Origin: Sphingobacterium zeae
GTDB lineage: Bacteria; Bacteroidota; Bacteroidia; Sphingobacteriales; Sphingobacteriaceae
Direction of reading: 5' to 3'
DNA: 64,000 bases
NCBI RefSeq assembly: GCF_030818895.1
Contig: NZ_JAUTBA010000001.1
Coordinates: forward strand, 558,001-622,000
The notes beneath the pieces were generated by a model. The model was given only the letters and a program-made list of their open reading frames with translations. It ran no database searches and had not been told where the DNA came from. A program made the position numbers and the translations under genes. Of this stretch, positions 1 through 8,680 are shown piece by piece (within the stretch, counting starts at the first letter, position 1; each line of letters starts with the position of its first letter).

Positions 1-924
1 TTCTGTCGCCATTTTCCCCATTTCGAAAGCAGGCTGCCTAATTGCTGTTACTTTGGAAGAAAATAAGTCGACAACATTTGAATTTGTAAATCCAGCAATA
101 GCGAGATCTTGTTGTATTGCTAAAGGCCTTTGTTTTATTACATGAAGATATCCTGTGGTTAATTTGTCTCCCGAAATGAAAATAGCATCAAAACCAATGC
201 GGATAAGTTCCTCCACAGCTTTCTCAATTTCCGCTGCGTGTAGTCCGCCATGTTGACAATACTTGACCAAATTTGGATCAAAATCGATATGATTCGCCAT
301 GAGCGCCTTTTTATAGCCAATTAATCGATCCTTCGTTATAGACAATGATTTGGAGTTTGTCAGATGTGCAATTTTTTTCTTTCCGAGTTTTATAAGGTGC
401 TGCGTCGCGTCATAGGCACCTTGCTGATTATTTACAACGACTTTGTAGGTGTCAAACTGCTGCGGCACGCGATCAAAAAAGACAATTGGAAATCCCCGCT
501 CCTTCAGCTGCTGCAAGTAGGATATATCTTCGGTTTCCGACGATAATGCAATCAATAATCCGTCGATGGATCTGGAAGTTAAATATTCAACATTTAGTCG
601 TTCGCGTACAGACGATTCATGCGTTTGTGATATTATTATTTGAAAGTTCTTGTCATAAGCAACAGATTCTACACCGTTGATGACCTGTGAGAAAAAATTA
701 TTGGCTATTTCGCTTACAATAACACCGATTGAATGACTACGACGCTCTTTCAAACTTCTAGCGATAGGGTTGGCACGATAGTTTATCTTTTCGGCATATT
801 CCAATACAATCTTTTTTGTTTCGGGGCTTATTTCATAACTATCTCTTAGAGCTCTCGAGATCGTGGAAGTGGATAAATTAAGCGCTTTAGCAATATCTTT
901 AATTGTATAGTTTTCGAATCTCAT
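1..924 (-). CDS. LacI-family transcriptional regulator (3' end cut off by window edge)
   Basis: A DNA-binding regulator of the LacI/GalR family, likely the local regulator of the pectin genes. The start at 924 gives MRFENYTIKDIAKALNLS followed by STSTISRALRD, the typical LacI helix-turn-helix (residues about 6-27) and hinge. A periplasmic-binding-protein-like sensor domain follows, with the family phrases SIGVIVSEIANNFFS and DGLLIALSS. 308 codons are visible; LacI proteins have about 340 residues, so roughly the last 30 lie outside the window. It is transcribed away from susC across a 218-bp gap that holds a perfect 30-bp palindrome (985-1014), its probable operator. The ligand, perhaps galacturonate or a pathway intermediate, is inferred from context only. 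Confidence 0.93.
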   Translation of the reverse strand, partial: MRFENYTIKDIAKALNLSTSTISRALRDSYEISPETKKIVLEYAEKINYRANPIARSLKERRSHSIGVIVSEIANNFFSQVINGVESVAYDKNFQIIISQTHESSVRERLNVEYLTSRSIDGLLIALSSETEDISYLQQLKERGFPIVFFDRVPQQFDTYKVVVNNQQGAYDATQHLIKLGKKKIAHLTNSKSLSITKDRLIGYKKALMANHIDFDPNLVKYCQHGGLHAAEIEKAVEELIRIGFDAIFISGDKLTTGYLHVIKQRPLAIQQDLAIAGFTNSNVVDLFSSKVTAIRQPAFEMGKMATE

Positions 925-984
925 AATCGGCAAAATAAACTATAATATTAATCAATAAAAATTACAAAACCTAATTTATCAGGA

Positions 985-1014
985 TATGCAAACGTTGCCG
1001 GCAACGTTTGCATA
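985..1014. promoter_or_regulatory. Perfect 30-bp palindrome, probable LacI operator
   Basis: Positions 985-1014 form an uninterrupted inverted repeat centred between 999 and 1000; the core half-site is GCAAACGTTGCC. LacI/GalR regulators bind such palindromes with a central CG. It lies between the divergent lacI-type gene and susC. A site 20/24 identical to its core lies at 24059-24082 before the pectin enzyme operon. Binding by the neighbouring regulator is inferred. Confidence 0.8.
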
Positions 1015-1142
1015 ACTTTTTAATGATACTTGCATGAACAAGTGAAATATACTTTGTAAACTTGACTGTATGATAACCAATTAAATTTTGATGCAGTTCC
1101 TGCAACAGCAATTTAATCATTAAAATTTTAAACCCTAAAAAT

Positions 1143-4100
1143 ATGAGTAAAGCCTTAGTAATCTCTACTGCTATCTGTGCTTCGTTATTCACATTAAATG
1201 TACACGCTCAAACCCGAAAAGTCCAAGGAACAGTCGTTGGTACAGGTCAAAAAGCATTGGTGGGTGTGAGTGTGACCGTGTCTGGGACAAAAGTTGTTGC
1301 TGTGACCGACCAACGAGGGAAGTTCAGTATCGAGATACCTGGTAACAATCACGAACTTCAATTTAGCTATGTCGGATTCCAGACTAAAAAAGTTTCAATT
1401 CCTACGAATCAGAAAATGCTAAATATTGTTCTAGAAGAACAGTCTAATGCGCTCGAGGAAGTAACCGTTAATATCGGATATGGAACCGTTAAGAAAAAAG
1501 ATCTGACAGGGGCTGTAACCTCCGTAGGTGCAGAAACTATCTCCAAAGCTCCGGTATCTTCTGCTCTTGAAGCGATTGCAGGGAGAATGGCGGGTATACA
1601 AATTTCTTCAACAGAAGGCTCCCCTGATGCCGAGATGAAGGTTCGTGTGCGTGGCGGTGGCTCCGTTACGGGAGATAACGCCCCTTTGTATATCGTGGAT
1701 GGATTTCCAATGTCTTCGATATCAGATATCGCACCTGCTGATATTGAATCGATTGATGTATTAAAAGATGCATCTTCTGCAGCTATATATGGCTCCCGGG
1801 GTGCAAATGGGGTTGTCATCGTAACCACTAAAAGTGCCAAATCTGGGAAAACGTCAATTAGTTATAGTGCGTTTGGAGGAATTCGAAATTTGGCAAAAAA
1901 GCTTGATGTATTGTCTCCATACGATTATGTAACATGGCAATACGAACAGGCCTTATTGGAAAATAACCTGGATACCTATGTCAAATACTTCGGTAACTTT
2001 CAGGATATAGATCTCTATAAGGACGTAAAGCCAAACGATTGGCAGGAACTTGTATTCGGAATAACAGGAAATACTTTCAATCAGAATTTCAACCTGTCCG
2101 GAGGCACTGATAAAACGAAATATTCTATTTCACACTCCTTTGTAAAAGATAAGGCAATTATGGAAATGTCAGGCTTTCGGAGACAAAATATTAATTTTAA
2201 ACTCAACCATAAACCATCAAAAAGCACATCAATAGATCTAGGAGCACGATTTTCTGACGTTCGCATTTCAGGTGGAGGCATGAATGAACAGAATGAAGCC
2301 TCATCAGCAGACTCCCGATTAAAATTCGCAATGATTTATCCTCCTTTTCCGGTGGGAGGTTTGACAAATAGTGATGAAACCGATGATGAATTCAATTTAT
2401 ATAATCCACTAGAATCCTTGGTCGATAATGATCAGTTGCAGCGAAGACGAACGTATAACCTAAATGCTGCATTTAGCTGGGATATTGTTAAAAACTTACG
2501 GTTGAGGACAGAATTTGGCTTTGATGATTACCGCAATTATAACGATCGATTCTACGGAACAACCACTTATTATGTACGGAATGTTCCCGCTGCGTTAGAA
2601 CAAAACAAGCCTGCTCTTATCTCATTGAATACTTCTACCCAGGGAATACGTTCAACAAATACACTGAACTATAACTTTCAAGATTTGCTCCCTAAAGGAC
2701 ATAGTTTAAGTGTGTTGGTTGGTCAAGAATATCTGTTTACACAAAAAACATTAAATACGAATACAACACACGGTTTTCCGAAAAGCTTTAAACTGGATGA
2801 TACCCGCAGATTAACACCACAAGGCGCCTCCAGTACGATAAACAATTATATGTTTGCTGACGAAAAATTACTGTCATTTTTTGGCCGGGTAAATTATGAT
2901 CTAGATTCGAAGTATTTATTTAATGCAACTTTTCGGGCAGATGGTTCGTCGAAGTTTTCTGCAGATAATTATTGGGGATATTTCCCATCCATGGCAGCTG
3001 CTTGGCGGATTTCATCAGAACCATTTATGAACAATACGCAATCTTGGCTGGATGACCTGAAGCTTAGGGCAAGCTTAGGTACATCCGGAAATAATAATAT
3101 TCCATTAGAGCAGATCTATCCCATATTCTCAGTTAAGAATACAGAATGGGTTAACGGGTATAAAAATTATTGGGCTACGTCAAAAACAATGTCTAATCCA
3201 GATTTAAAATGGGAAACGACCATTTCAAGGAATATAGGGCTGGACTTTACCCTGTTCAAGAAGAAGCTATCGGGAACGATTGATGTCTATAAAAACAAAA
3301 CGAAAGACCTTTTGATCCTTTTCCCAATTGCCGGATCAGGCTATGATGATCAATACCGCAACTTGGGAGAGACCCAAAATAAAGGTATTGAGCTTACGCT
3401 AAACTGGTCCGCAATAAATAAGAAAAACTTTGATCTTAATTTTAGCGGTAATATTAGCTTCAATCAAACGAAAGTTAATTCTTTGGGGACCTTGACTTCG
3501 ATTCCAATGGCTTCGGGCTGGGCTTCAACAGAAATTGGAACGGATTACATTGTGGAGACCGGGGGGCGAGTTGGAAAAATGTATGGTTACATGAGTGATG
3601 GGCGCTATGAAGTTTCCGATTTTACAGGCTATGACGCAGCATCAAAAAAATGGATTTTAAAGGATGGCGTCGCAGATGCCTCTGCTGTCGTTGGAACCAT
3701 AAGGCCGGGGACAATGAAATTGAAAAATTTAGCAGGTGAAGATAATAAGATAAATGCGAGCGATCAAACCATTATTGGCGATGCAAACCCTTTGCATACA
3801 GGAGGCTTCTCAATCAATACGCGTGTCTATAACTTTGATATGACGGCATTATTTAACTGGAGCTATGGAAATGATATTTACAATGCAAATAAGATTGAAT
3901 ACACATCCACAAGCAAGTATAATAACCGAAACATGCTTACTGTGATGGAAGAAGGACAACGCTGGACCAATTTACTGCCCGATGGAACAATCAGTAACGA
4001 TCCTAACCAATTGGAGGATATGAATAAAAATACAAGTCTTTGGTCTCCGCTTACAAATAAATTTATATTCAGCGACTGGGCTGTGGAGGATGGTTCGTTT

Positions 4101-4337
4101 TTGCGCTTAGGAACTGTTACGATAGGATATACACTCCCTAAGGCATTTACAGAAAAGTTGAAAATCCGGAACTTCAGAGTATATGTTTCCGGCTATAATC
4201 TTGCCGTTTGGACAAATTATAGTGGTTTTGATCCTGAAGTCTCTACACGAAGGAGGACAAACCTAACGCCAGGGGTGGATTATTCGGCTTATCCAAAAAG
4301 CAGAACTTTCGTAGCAGGTCTTAATTTAAACTTCTAG
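1143..4337 (+). CDS. SusC/RagA-type TonB-dependent outer-membrane transporter (pectin locus)
   Basis: Outer-membrane channel that imports oligosaccharides with its SusD partner, driven by TonB. The 1064-residue protein has a signal peptide (about residues 1-22, ending VHAQ), a carboxypeptidase-like regulatory domain (about 25-95), the SusC linker EEVTVNIGYGTVKKKDLTGA, a plug with YIVDGFP and the hallmark IYGSRGANGVVIVTTK, then a beta-barrel ending in a typical aromatic residue (LNLNF). SusD starts 4 bp after its stop. The neighbouring GH28, PL10, GH105, CE8 and CE12 genes suggest pectic oligosaccharides as cargo (inference). It is probably controlled by the palindrome at 985-1014. Confidence 0.96.
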   Translation: MSKALVISTAICASLFTLNVHAQTRKVQGTVVGTGQKALVGVSVTVSGTKVVAVTDQRGKFSIEIPGNNHELQFSYVGFQTKKVSIPTNQKMLNIVLEEQSNALEEVTVNIGYGTVKKKDLTGAVTSVGAETISKAPVSSALEAIAGRMAGIQISSTEGSPDAEMKVRVRGGGSVTGDNAPLYIVDGFPMSSISDIAPADIESIDVLKDASSAAIYGSRGANGVVIVTTKSAKSGKTSISYSAFGGIRNLAKKLDVLSPYDYVTWQYEQALLENNLDTYVKYFGNFQDIDLYKDVKPNDWQELVFGITGNTFNQNFNLSGGTDKTKYSISHSFVKDKAIMEMSGFRRQNINFKLNHKPSKSTSIDLGARFSDVRISGGGMNEQNEASSADSRLKFAMIYPPFPVGGLTNSDETDDEFNLYNPLESLVDNDQLQRRRTYNLNAAFSWDIVKNLRLRTEFGFDDYRNYNDRFYGTTTYYVRNVPAALEQNKPALISLNTSTQGIRSTNTLNYNFQDLLPKGHSLSVLVGQEYLFTQKTLNTNTTHGFPKSFKLDDTRRLTPQGASSTINNYMFADEKLLSFFGRVNYDLDSKYLFNATFRADGSSKFSADNYWGYFPSMAAAWRISSEPFMNNTQSWLDDLKLRASLGTSGNNNIPLEQIYPIFSVKNTEWVNGYKNYWATSKTMSNPDLKWETTISRNIGLDFTLFKKKLSGTIDVYKNKTKDLLILFPIAGSGYDDQYRNLGETQNKGIELTLNWSAINKKNFDLNFSGNISFNQTKVNSLGTLTSIPMASGWASTEIGTDYIVETGGRVGKMYGYMSDGRYEVSDFTGYDAASKKWILKDGVADASAVVGTIRPGTMKLKNLAGEDNKINASDQTIIGDANPLHTGGFSINTRVYNFDMTALFNWSYGNDIYNANKIEYTSTSKYNNRNMLTVMEEGQRWTNLLPDGTISNDPNQLEDMNKNTSLWSPLTNKFIFSDWAVEDGSFLRLGTVTIGYTLPKAFTEKLKIRNFRVYVSGYNLAVWTNYSGFDPEVSTRRRTNLTPGVDYSAYPKSRTFVAGLNLNF

Positions 4338-4341
4338 TCTT

Positions 4342-6123
4342 ATGAAAAAAATACTTTTGCATATAACAATAGCTTTAATATTTGCCGGATCCGTATCTTC
4401 TTGTAATAAAATATTGGAAGCACCGTCTAAATCTGCATTGGATGAGTCGGTTATCTTTTCCAATCAGGATCTTGCGGAGGGGGCAGTTGCAGGAATTATT
4501 CAATCTTTTGGTGAAACAAACTCCTACCGGGGAAGGTACCTCGTATTTTATGGCATCAATACAGACACAGAAGTCAATAATAGCTTAAAGAATACTGGCG
4601 ATGAAAAATCACTATTGTCAAACTATAACACAAACGTGAATAATACCCAAATGAATACCGATAATAATGCTTGGGCGAAGTTCTATGAAGGAATAGAACG
4701 AGCGAACTTGGCGATTAGAGGGTTGCGTAAGTACGGCAACATAGAACAACGTCCAGAAATGGCCTATATTCTAGGGGAGATACTAACTCTAAGAGCTGTT
4801 GTGTACAACGATCTCATCAAGGCATGGGGAGATGTACCAGCCCGTTTTGAACCGCTTAGTACAGCAACCATCTATATCGAACGTAGTGACCGTGACGTAA
4901 TTTACAAGCAATTACTTGCCGATTTGGAGGAAGCACAAAAATATTTGCCTTGGCCAAATCAAAGTACTAAAACGGCCAATGTTGAACATGTCAATAAAGC
5001 GTTCGCTAAGGGGCTGCGTGCTCGTTTGGCTTTGGCCGCCGGAGGTTATTCGCAACGCACAGATGGAATTCGAAAAAGTAATGATCCAGAACTGGATTCA
5101 AAAAAGATGTATGCGATAGCAAAACAAGAATGCTTGGATATTATTACTAGTGGCGCTGCAAAACTTCTGGGTTTTGAAGAAGTTTTTAAAACATTATGTC
5201 AAGAAAAAGGTCAGGCTGGCTTAGAATCATTATGGGAAATTCCGTTTAGTGAAGGCCGTGGCCGCGTTATATTTGACCTTGGCGTTAAGCATACCACAAC
5301 AGATAAGTATACCGGACAAAATAAAGGTGGGACAAATGGACCTAATCCAATCATGTTCTATGAGTATGAGAAAGAAGATGTGCGCCGGGATGTGAGTTGT
5401 GTTCCCTATGAATGGACGAGCGGGGTGCAGGTGCCAACAAATCTGGGTAAATGGTATTTTGGAAAATATCGCTATGAGTGGATGTCGAGAATTGTTACTT
5501 CTACAAATGATGACGGGTTGAACTGGATGTATATGCGTTATGCTGATGTGTTGCTAATGGCTGCAGAGTCGATTAATGAATTGGACGGCCCAGTTGCTGC
5601 TGCCCCTTACTTTAAAATGATCCGTGATCGAGCATATCCAAACAATCCAGAGAAAGTGACAGCTTACATGCAGCAAATAACCACAAGTAAAGACGTATTC
5701 TTCAATGCTATTGTCAATGAGCGGGCATTGGAATTTACGGGAGAAATGTTGCGTAAAGGGGATTTGATTCGATGGAATCTGCTGGGGGCCAAATTGGCTG
5801 AAGCTAAACAAAAACTACAGCAGCTGGAAAATAGGCAGGGTAAATATGCGACATTGCCGGCCAATATTTACTACAAGACAGCGGCTGATGGTGAAAAAGT
5901 GGAAATATATGGCTTAAACTATGGCGATACAGATGCAACGGGTGCCGCAGCAGGATACCCTTCATCGAAAAAATGGACAATGGTTGCGAGTAGCGACCTA
6001 GCAACCTTTTGGGATGCTTTGTATCTACGTGATCCCAATACACAGCAATTCTGGCCTATTTGGCAATATTTTCTGGATAACAGCAACGGTAAGTTGACAA
6101 ATAATGGTTTTAGTTTTCAATAG
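4342..6123 (+). CDS. SusD/RagB-type surface glycan-binding lipoprotein
   Basis: Surface lipoprotein that captures glycan and caps the SusC channel. The 593-residue protein begins with a lipoprotein signal (MKKILLHITIALIFAGSVSS then Cys), followed by the helical TPR-like SusD scaffold. Family phrases are visible: ANLAIRGLRKYG, LTLRAVVYNDLIKAWGDVP (the conserved RA..Y.dL...wGdvP region), MYMRYADVLLMAAE and the C-terminal NERALEFTGEMLRKGDLIRW. It lies 4 bp after susC and directly before a beta-helix lipoprotein gene, so these are probably co-transcribed. Pectin specificity is inferred from context. Confidence 0.96.
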   Translation: MKKILLHITIALIFAGSVSSCNKILEAPSKSALDESVIFSNQDLAEGAVAGIIQSFGETNSYRGRYLVFYGINTDTEVNNSLKNTGDEKSLLSNYNTNVNNTQMNTDNNAWAKFYEGIERANLAIRGLRKYGNIEQRPEMAYILGEILTLRAVVYNDLIKAWGDVPARFEPLSTATIYIERSDRDVIYKQLLADLEEAQKYLPWPNQSTKTANVEHVNKAFAKGLRARLALAAGGYSQRTDGIRKSNDPELDSKKMYAIAKQECLDIITSGAAKLLGFEEVFKTLCQEKGQAGLESLWEIPFSEGRGRVIFDLGVKHTTTDKYTGQNKGGTNGPNPIMFYEYEKEDVRRDVSCVPYEWTSGVQVPTNLGKWYFGKYRYEWMSRIVTSTNDDGLNWMYMRYADVLLMAAESINELDGPVAAAPYFKMIRDRAYPNNPEKVTAYMQQITTSKDVFFNAIVNERALEFTGEMLRKGDLIRWNLLGAKLAEAKQKLQQLENRQGKYATLPANIYYKTAADGEKVEIYGLNYGDTDATGAAAGYPSSKKWTMVASSDLATFWDALYLRDPNTQQFWPIWQYFLDNSNGKLTNNGFSFQ

Positions 6124-6139
6124 AAAAATAAGCAAACGC

Positions 6140-7699
6140 ATGAAAAGAATCAATATATTGCTATATCTCGGTCTTGGCCTCATAGTGGCAGGTATAAGCT
6201 GTTCCGATGATCGCGTAAAAGAATTAACGGAACTAACGACAGACCGTTATTTTTCTCCTACTGGGATGAGTGCCCAAATAGTCAATCAAACAGGAGTCCG
6301 ATTGACCTGGAAGAAGAATTCAGCAGCCGAGAGTTATACCTTAGAACTATTTGCGAATGGTGAACTCAATTTTGAAGGTAGCCCGGTCAAAAAAATTGAA
6401 GGGATTAGCAATGACCAGATTCCCTATACTATTGTCGGATTGGATGGGGCAACAAATTATTCTGTCCGCATCAAGGCTATCGGAATGGAGATTGCAGACT
6501 CCAAATGGAGTGCCGTTACTTTTAAGACAAACGAAGAACAGATTATGAAAGCTGTCAGCCCAGAGGGCATACAGGCAACTTCAGTTCGTCTTAATTGGAC
6601 CCCAGGGGAAGAGGCTACGACAATAAGTGTTAACCCCGGGAATATCATCCATACCGTCACTCCGCAAGAGATTGCAGCAGGGGAGGCAACCGTCACAGGG
6701 CTAACCGCAGAAACAAGCTATACAGCGACATTGTTGAAAGGAAACAAAATCCGCGGGTCCGTCACATTTATGACATTGCTTGACTTGGGTGATGCAGTTG
6801 TTGTGCAGTCTACAGATAATTTAGCGGCTGTGATCGGTACAGCCAAAGCGGGGGATGTGCTCGCTCTAATGCCGGGGGTCTATTCGCTAGCGGCGGATGT
6901 ACTAATCGACAAGGCGATATCCATCAAAGGGGCAAAACCCACCGATCGTCCAATGGTAAAATCTGCTTATTTTAATTTGGATAAGGGCGCTTCATTGGCA
7001 TTAAAAGATCTGATACTTGATGGAGAAAATAAGGCGGGGGGAAACTCTTTCATTAACTTGCAGACAGGTGCATTCGGAAATATCCGCCTGGAAGATAGTA
7101 AATTGATAAATTATCCGAAAGGAATCATTTCTGGTAGCGTCAATGCTGTGATTGAGAGCGTAAGCATAAATAATACTATTTTTGATAATATCGTCGGTAA
7201 TGGAAATGATTTCATTGATTTTAGAAACGCGATTACCAAAACACTTGAATTTACAAATAATACCGTTTCTAATGCTCTTTTGTCAGGGCGTGATTTTATT
7301 CGCATGGATGCAGGTGGATCCACAGCTTACCCGGCTATTACGAGTATCCTTAAAGTAAACAATAATACTTTTTATAACGTCATACAAGATGCTTCTAAAC
7401 GCTTTTTATATGTCCGTTTAGCAAAGAATGAAATTACATTCTCCAAAAATTTAATGGTGAAGTCGCTGGCAATGACTGCTAATCAGTCTGCTACTAATCT
7501 GGTCGAGCGCAAAAGCAATAATTACTTTGATGCGGTAAACTTTTACAACAGTTCTGCCTCTGGAGTGAAAAACGATGCAGTAGCCAACGGCTATACACTC
7601 TTGGACCCTGGATTTAAGGACGCTGCCAAGGGAGATTTCACAGTAACAAACCAGACATTAAAGGAGAATGGTATTGGCGACCCGAGGTGGGTAAAATAA
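6140..7699 (+). CDS. Fn3 plus DUF4957/DUF5123-type beta-helix lipoprotein
   Basis: Probable surface protein that binds pectin. I chose the ATG at 6140 (MKRINILLYLGLGLIVAGIS then Cys), which gives a clear lipoprotein signal; an in-frame start at 6104 would overlap susD and put extra residues before it. The 519-residue product has two fibronectin type III-like segments (about 45-135 and 140-212, with VRLTWKKN and VRLNWTPG). A right-handed beta-helix region follows (about 225-515), rich in short N-rich repeats such as FTNNTVSNA and VNNNTFYNV. This resembles the DUF4957/DUF5123 pair found in pectin loci of Bacteroidota. I see no lyase catalytic signature, so a binding role is more likely than an enzymatic one, but this is not settled. 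A hairpin terminator follows its stop. Confidence 0.8.
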   Translation: MKRINILLYLGLGLIVAGISCSDDRVKELTELTTDRYFSPTGMSAQIVNQTGVRLTWKKNSAAESYTLELFANGELNFEGSPVKKIEGISNDQIPYTIVGLDGATNYSVRIKAIGMEIADSKWSAVTFKTNEEQIMKAVSPEGIQATSVRLNWTPGEEATTISVNPGNIIHTVTPQEIAAGEATVTGLTAETSYTATLLKGNKIRGSVTFMTLLDLGDAVVVQSTDNLAAVIGTAKAGDVLALMPGVYSLAADVLIDKAISIKGAKPTDRPMVKSAYFNLDKGASLALKDLILDGENKAGGNSFINLQTGAFGNIRLEDSKLINYPKGIISGSVNAVIESVSINNTIFDNIVGNGNDFIDFRNAITKTLEFTNNTVSNALLSGRDFIRMDAGGSTAYPAITSILKVNNNTFYNVIQDASKRFLYVRLAKNEITFSKNLMVKSLAMTANQSATNLVERKSNNYFDAVNFYNSSASGVKNDAVANGYTLLDPGFKDAAKGDFTVTNQTLKENGIGDPRWVK

Positions 7700-7723
7700 A
7701 GGATTTGAGTAAAATTTAGGACA

Positions 7724-7759
7724 ACTCGCCTTCGATAATAAGAAGGCGAGTGTTTTTTT
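7724..7759 (+). terminator. Rho-independent terminator
   Basis: Arms ACTCGCCTTC (7724-7733) and GAAGGCGAGT (7742-7751) form a 10-bp perfect stem with an 8-nt loop, followed by a run of seven T. It sits between the beta-helix lipoprotein and the acetylesterase, so it would lower expression of the latter relative to susCD. Confidence 0.85.
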
Positions 7760-7769
7760 GACCGATGTA

Positions 7770-8537
7770 ATGAAAAAACAATTTTTACTAATTTCTGGAG
7801 GGCTTATTCTCATTTTTCTATTTGCTTTCCAGCGCGAAAAACCAGTTACAATCTATATCATTGGCGATTCTACTGCTGCCAACAAAGACAGTAGTACCTT
7901 TCCTGAAACTGGATGGGGAATGGCCTTTGCAAAGCTGTTTAATCAACAGGTTAAAGTCGACAACCGGGCTCTAAATGGGCGTAGTACAAAATCCTTTAAA
8001 CGGGATGTGGGCAAAGATGGAAGCTTTGTGAATCATTGGAAACCTATCTTTGAGCATCTCCGAAGCGGAGACTATGTATTCATCCAGTTTGGGCATAATG
8101 ACGAAAAGATCGATAAGCCTAACGTGGGAACATCGCTGGATGAGTTCGAACAAAATCTTATTTTTTATATCGATCAAACGCGCGAGAAAGGAGGCGTCCC
8201 AATTCTATTAACACCAATCGCAAGACGTAAGTTTGAAAATGGCACGCTTATTCATACCCACGGCCAATATCCTGCCATTGTACGTAAGGTAGCCGATCAT
8301 ACGCACACCGCGTGGATTGACATGGAAAGTAAAACAACGAAACTTTTAACGCAATATGGAGCTGAAGGGAGCCGGCAATTGTTTTTATATGTAAATAGCG
8401 GCGATAGAAATTACCCCCACGGCAAGAAAGATGATACGCATCTAAACACTTTTGGAGCAGACGAAGTGGCGAAGCTCGTGGTCGACGGAATTCGAGAATT
8501 AGCACTGCCTATCCAAAAAAATCTGATTCTGAAGTAA
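7770..8537 (+). CDS. Rhamnogalacturonan acetylesterase-type SGNH hydrolase (CE12-like)
   Basis: Secreted esterase expected to remove acetyl groups from pectin. The ATG at 7770 (MKKQFLLISGG...) gives a signal peptide or anchor of about 22 residues; a TTG 12 bp upstream is less likely. SGNH blocks are visible: I with the nucleophile Ser in GDSTAANKD, II in NRALNGRSTKSF, III in FIQFGHNDEK, and V with the Asp-His pair in KDDTHLNTFGA. The length of 255 residues fits the CE12 family. It is the last plus-strand gene of the pectin locus, after a terminator, and is followed by a bidirectional terminator shared with the facing operon. Acetyl specificity is inferred from family and context. Confidence 0.9.
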   Translation: MKKQFLLISGGLILIFLFAFQREKPVTIYIIGDSTAANKDSSTFPETGWGMAFAKLFNQQVKVDNRALNGRSTKSFKRDVGKDGSFVNHWKPIFEHLRSGDYVFIQFGHNDEKIDKPNVGTSLDEFEQNLIFYIDQTREKGGVPILLTPIARRKFENGTLIHTHGQYPAIVRKVADHTHTAWIDMESKTTKLLTQYGAEGSRQLFLYVNSGDRNYPHGKKDDTHLNTFGADEVAKLVVDGIRELALPIQKNLILK

Positions 8538-8610
8538 CCTAAGGGTCTTACATGATCAGAAAAAACTAGACGCAAATCAATTGGATAGATAGGGGGAGGA
8601 TTTTCATAAA

Positions 8611-8662
8611 AAAAAGCGACATCGATAGCTGACGAATGCCAGTCAGATCGATGTCGCTTTTT
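8611..8662. terminator. Bidirectional terminator between convergent pectin operons
   Basis: A perfect 16-bp inverted repeat (8611-8626 with 8647-8662) with A-run and T-run ends acts in both directions. It separates the acetylesterase gene (plus) from the end of the minus-strand enzyme operon. Confidence 0.9.
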
Positions 8663-8680
8663 CAACGAAGTCGTAAGAGA

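Noticed and set aside
1409..1840. A 143-codon frame opposite the first susC
   Set aside because: It is wholly inside a conserved gene and has low-complexity composition with no motifs.
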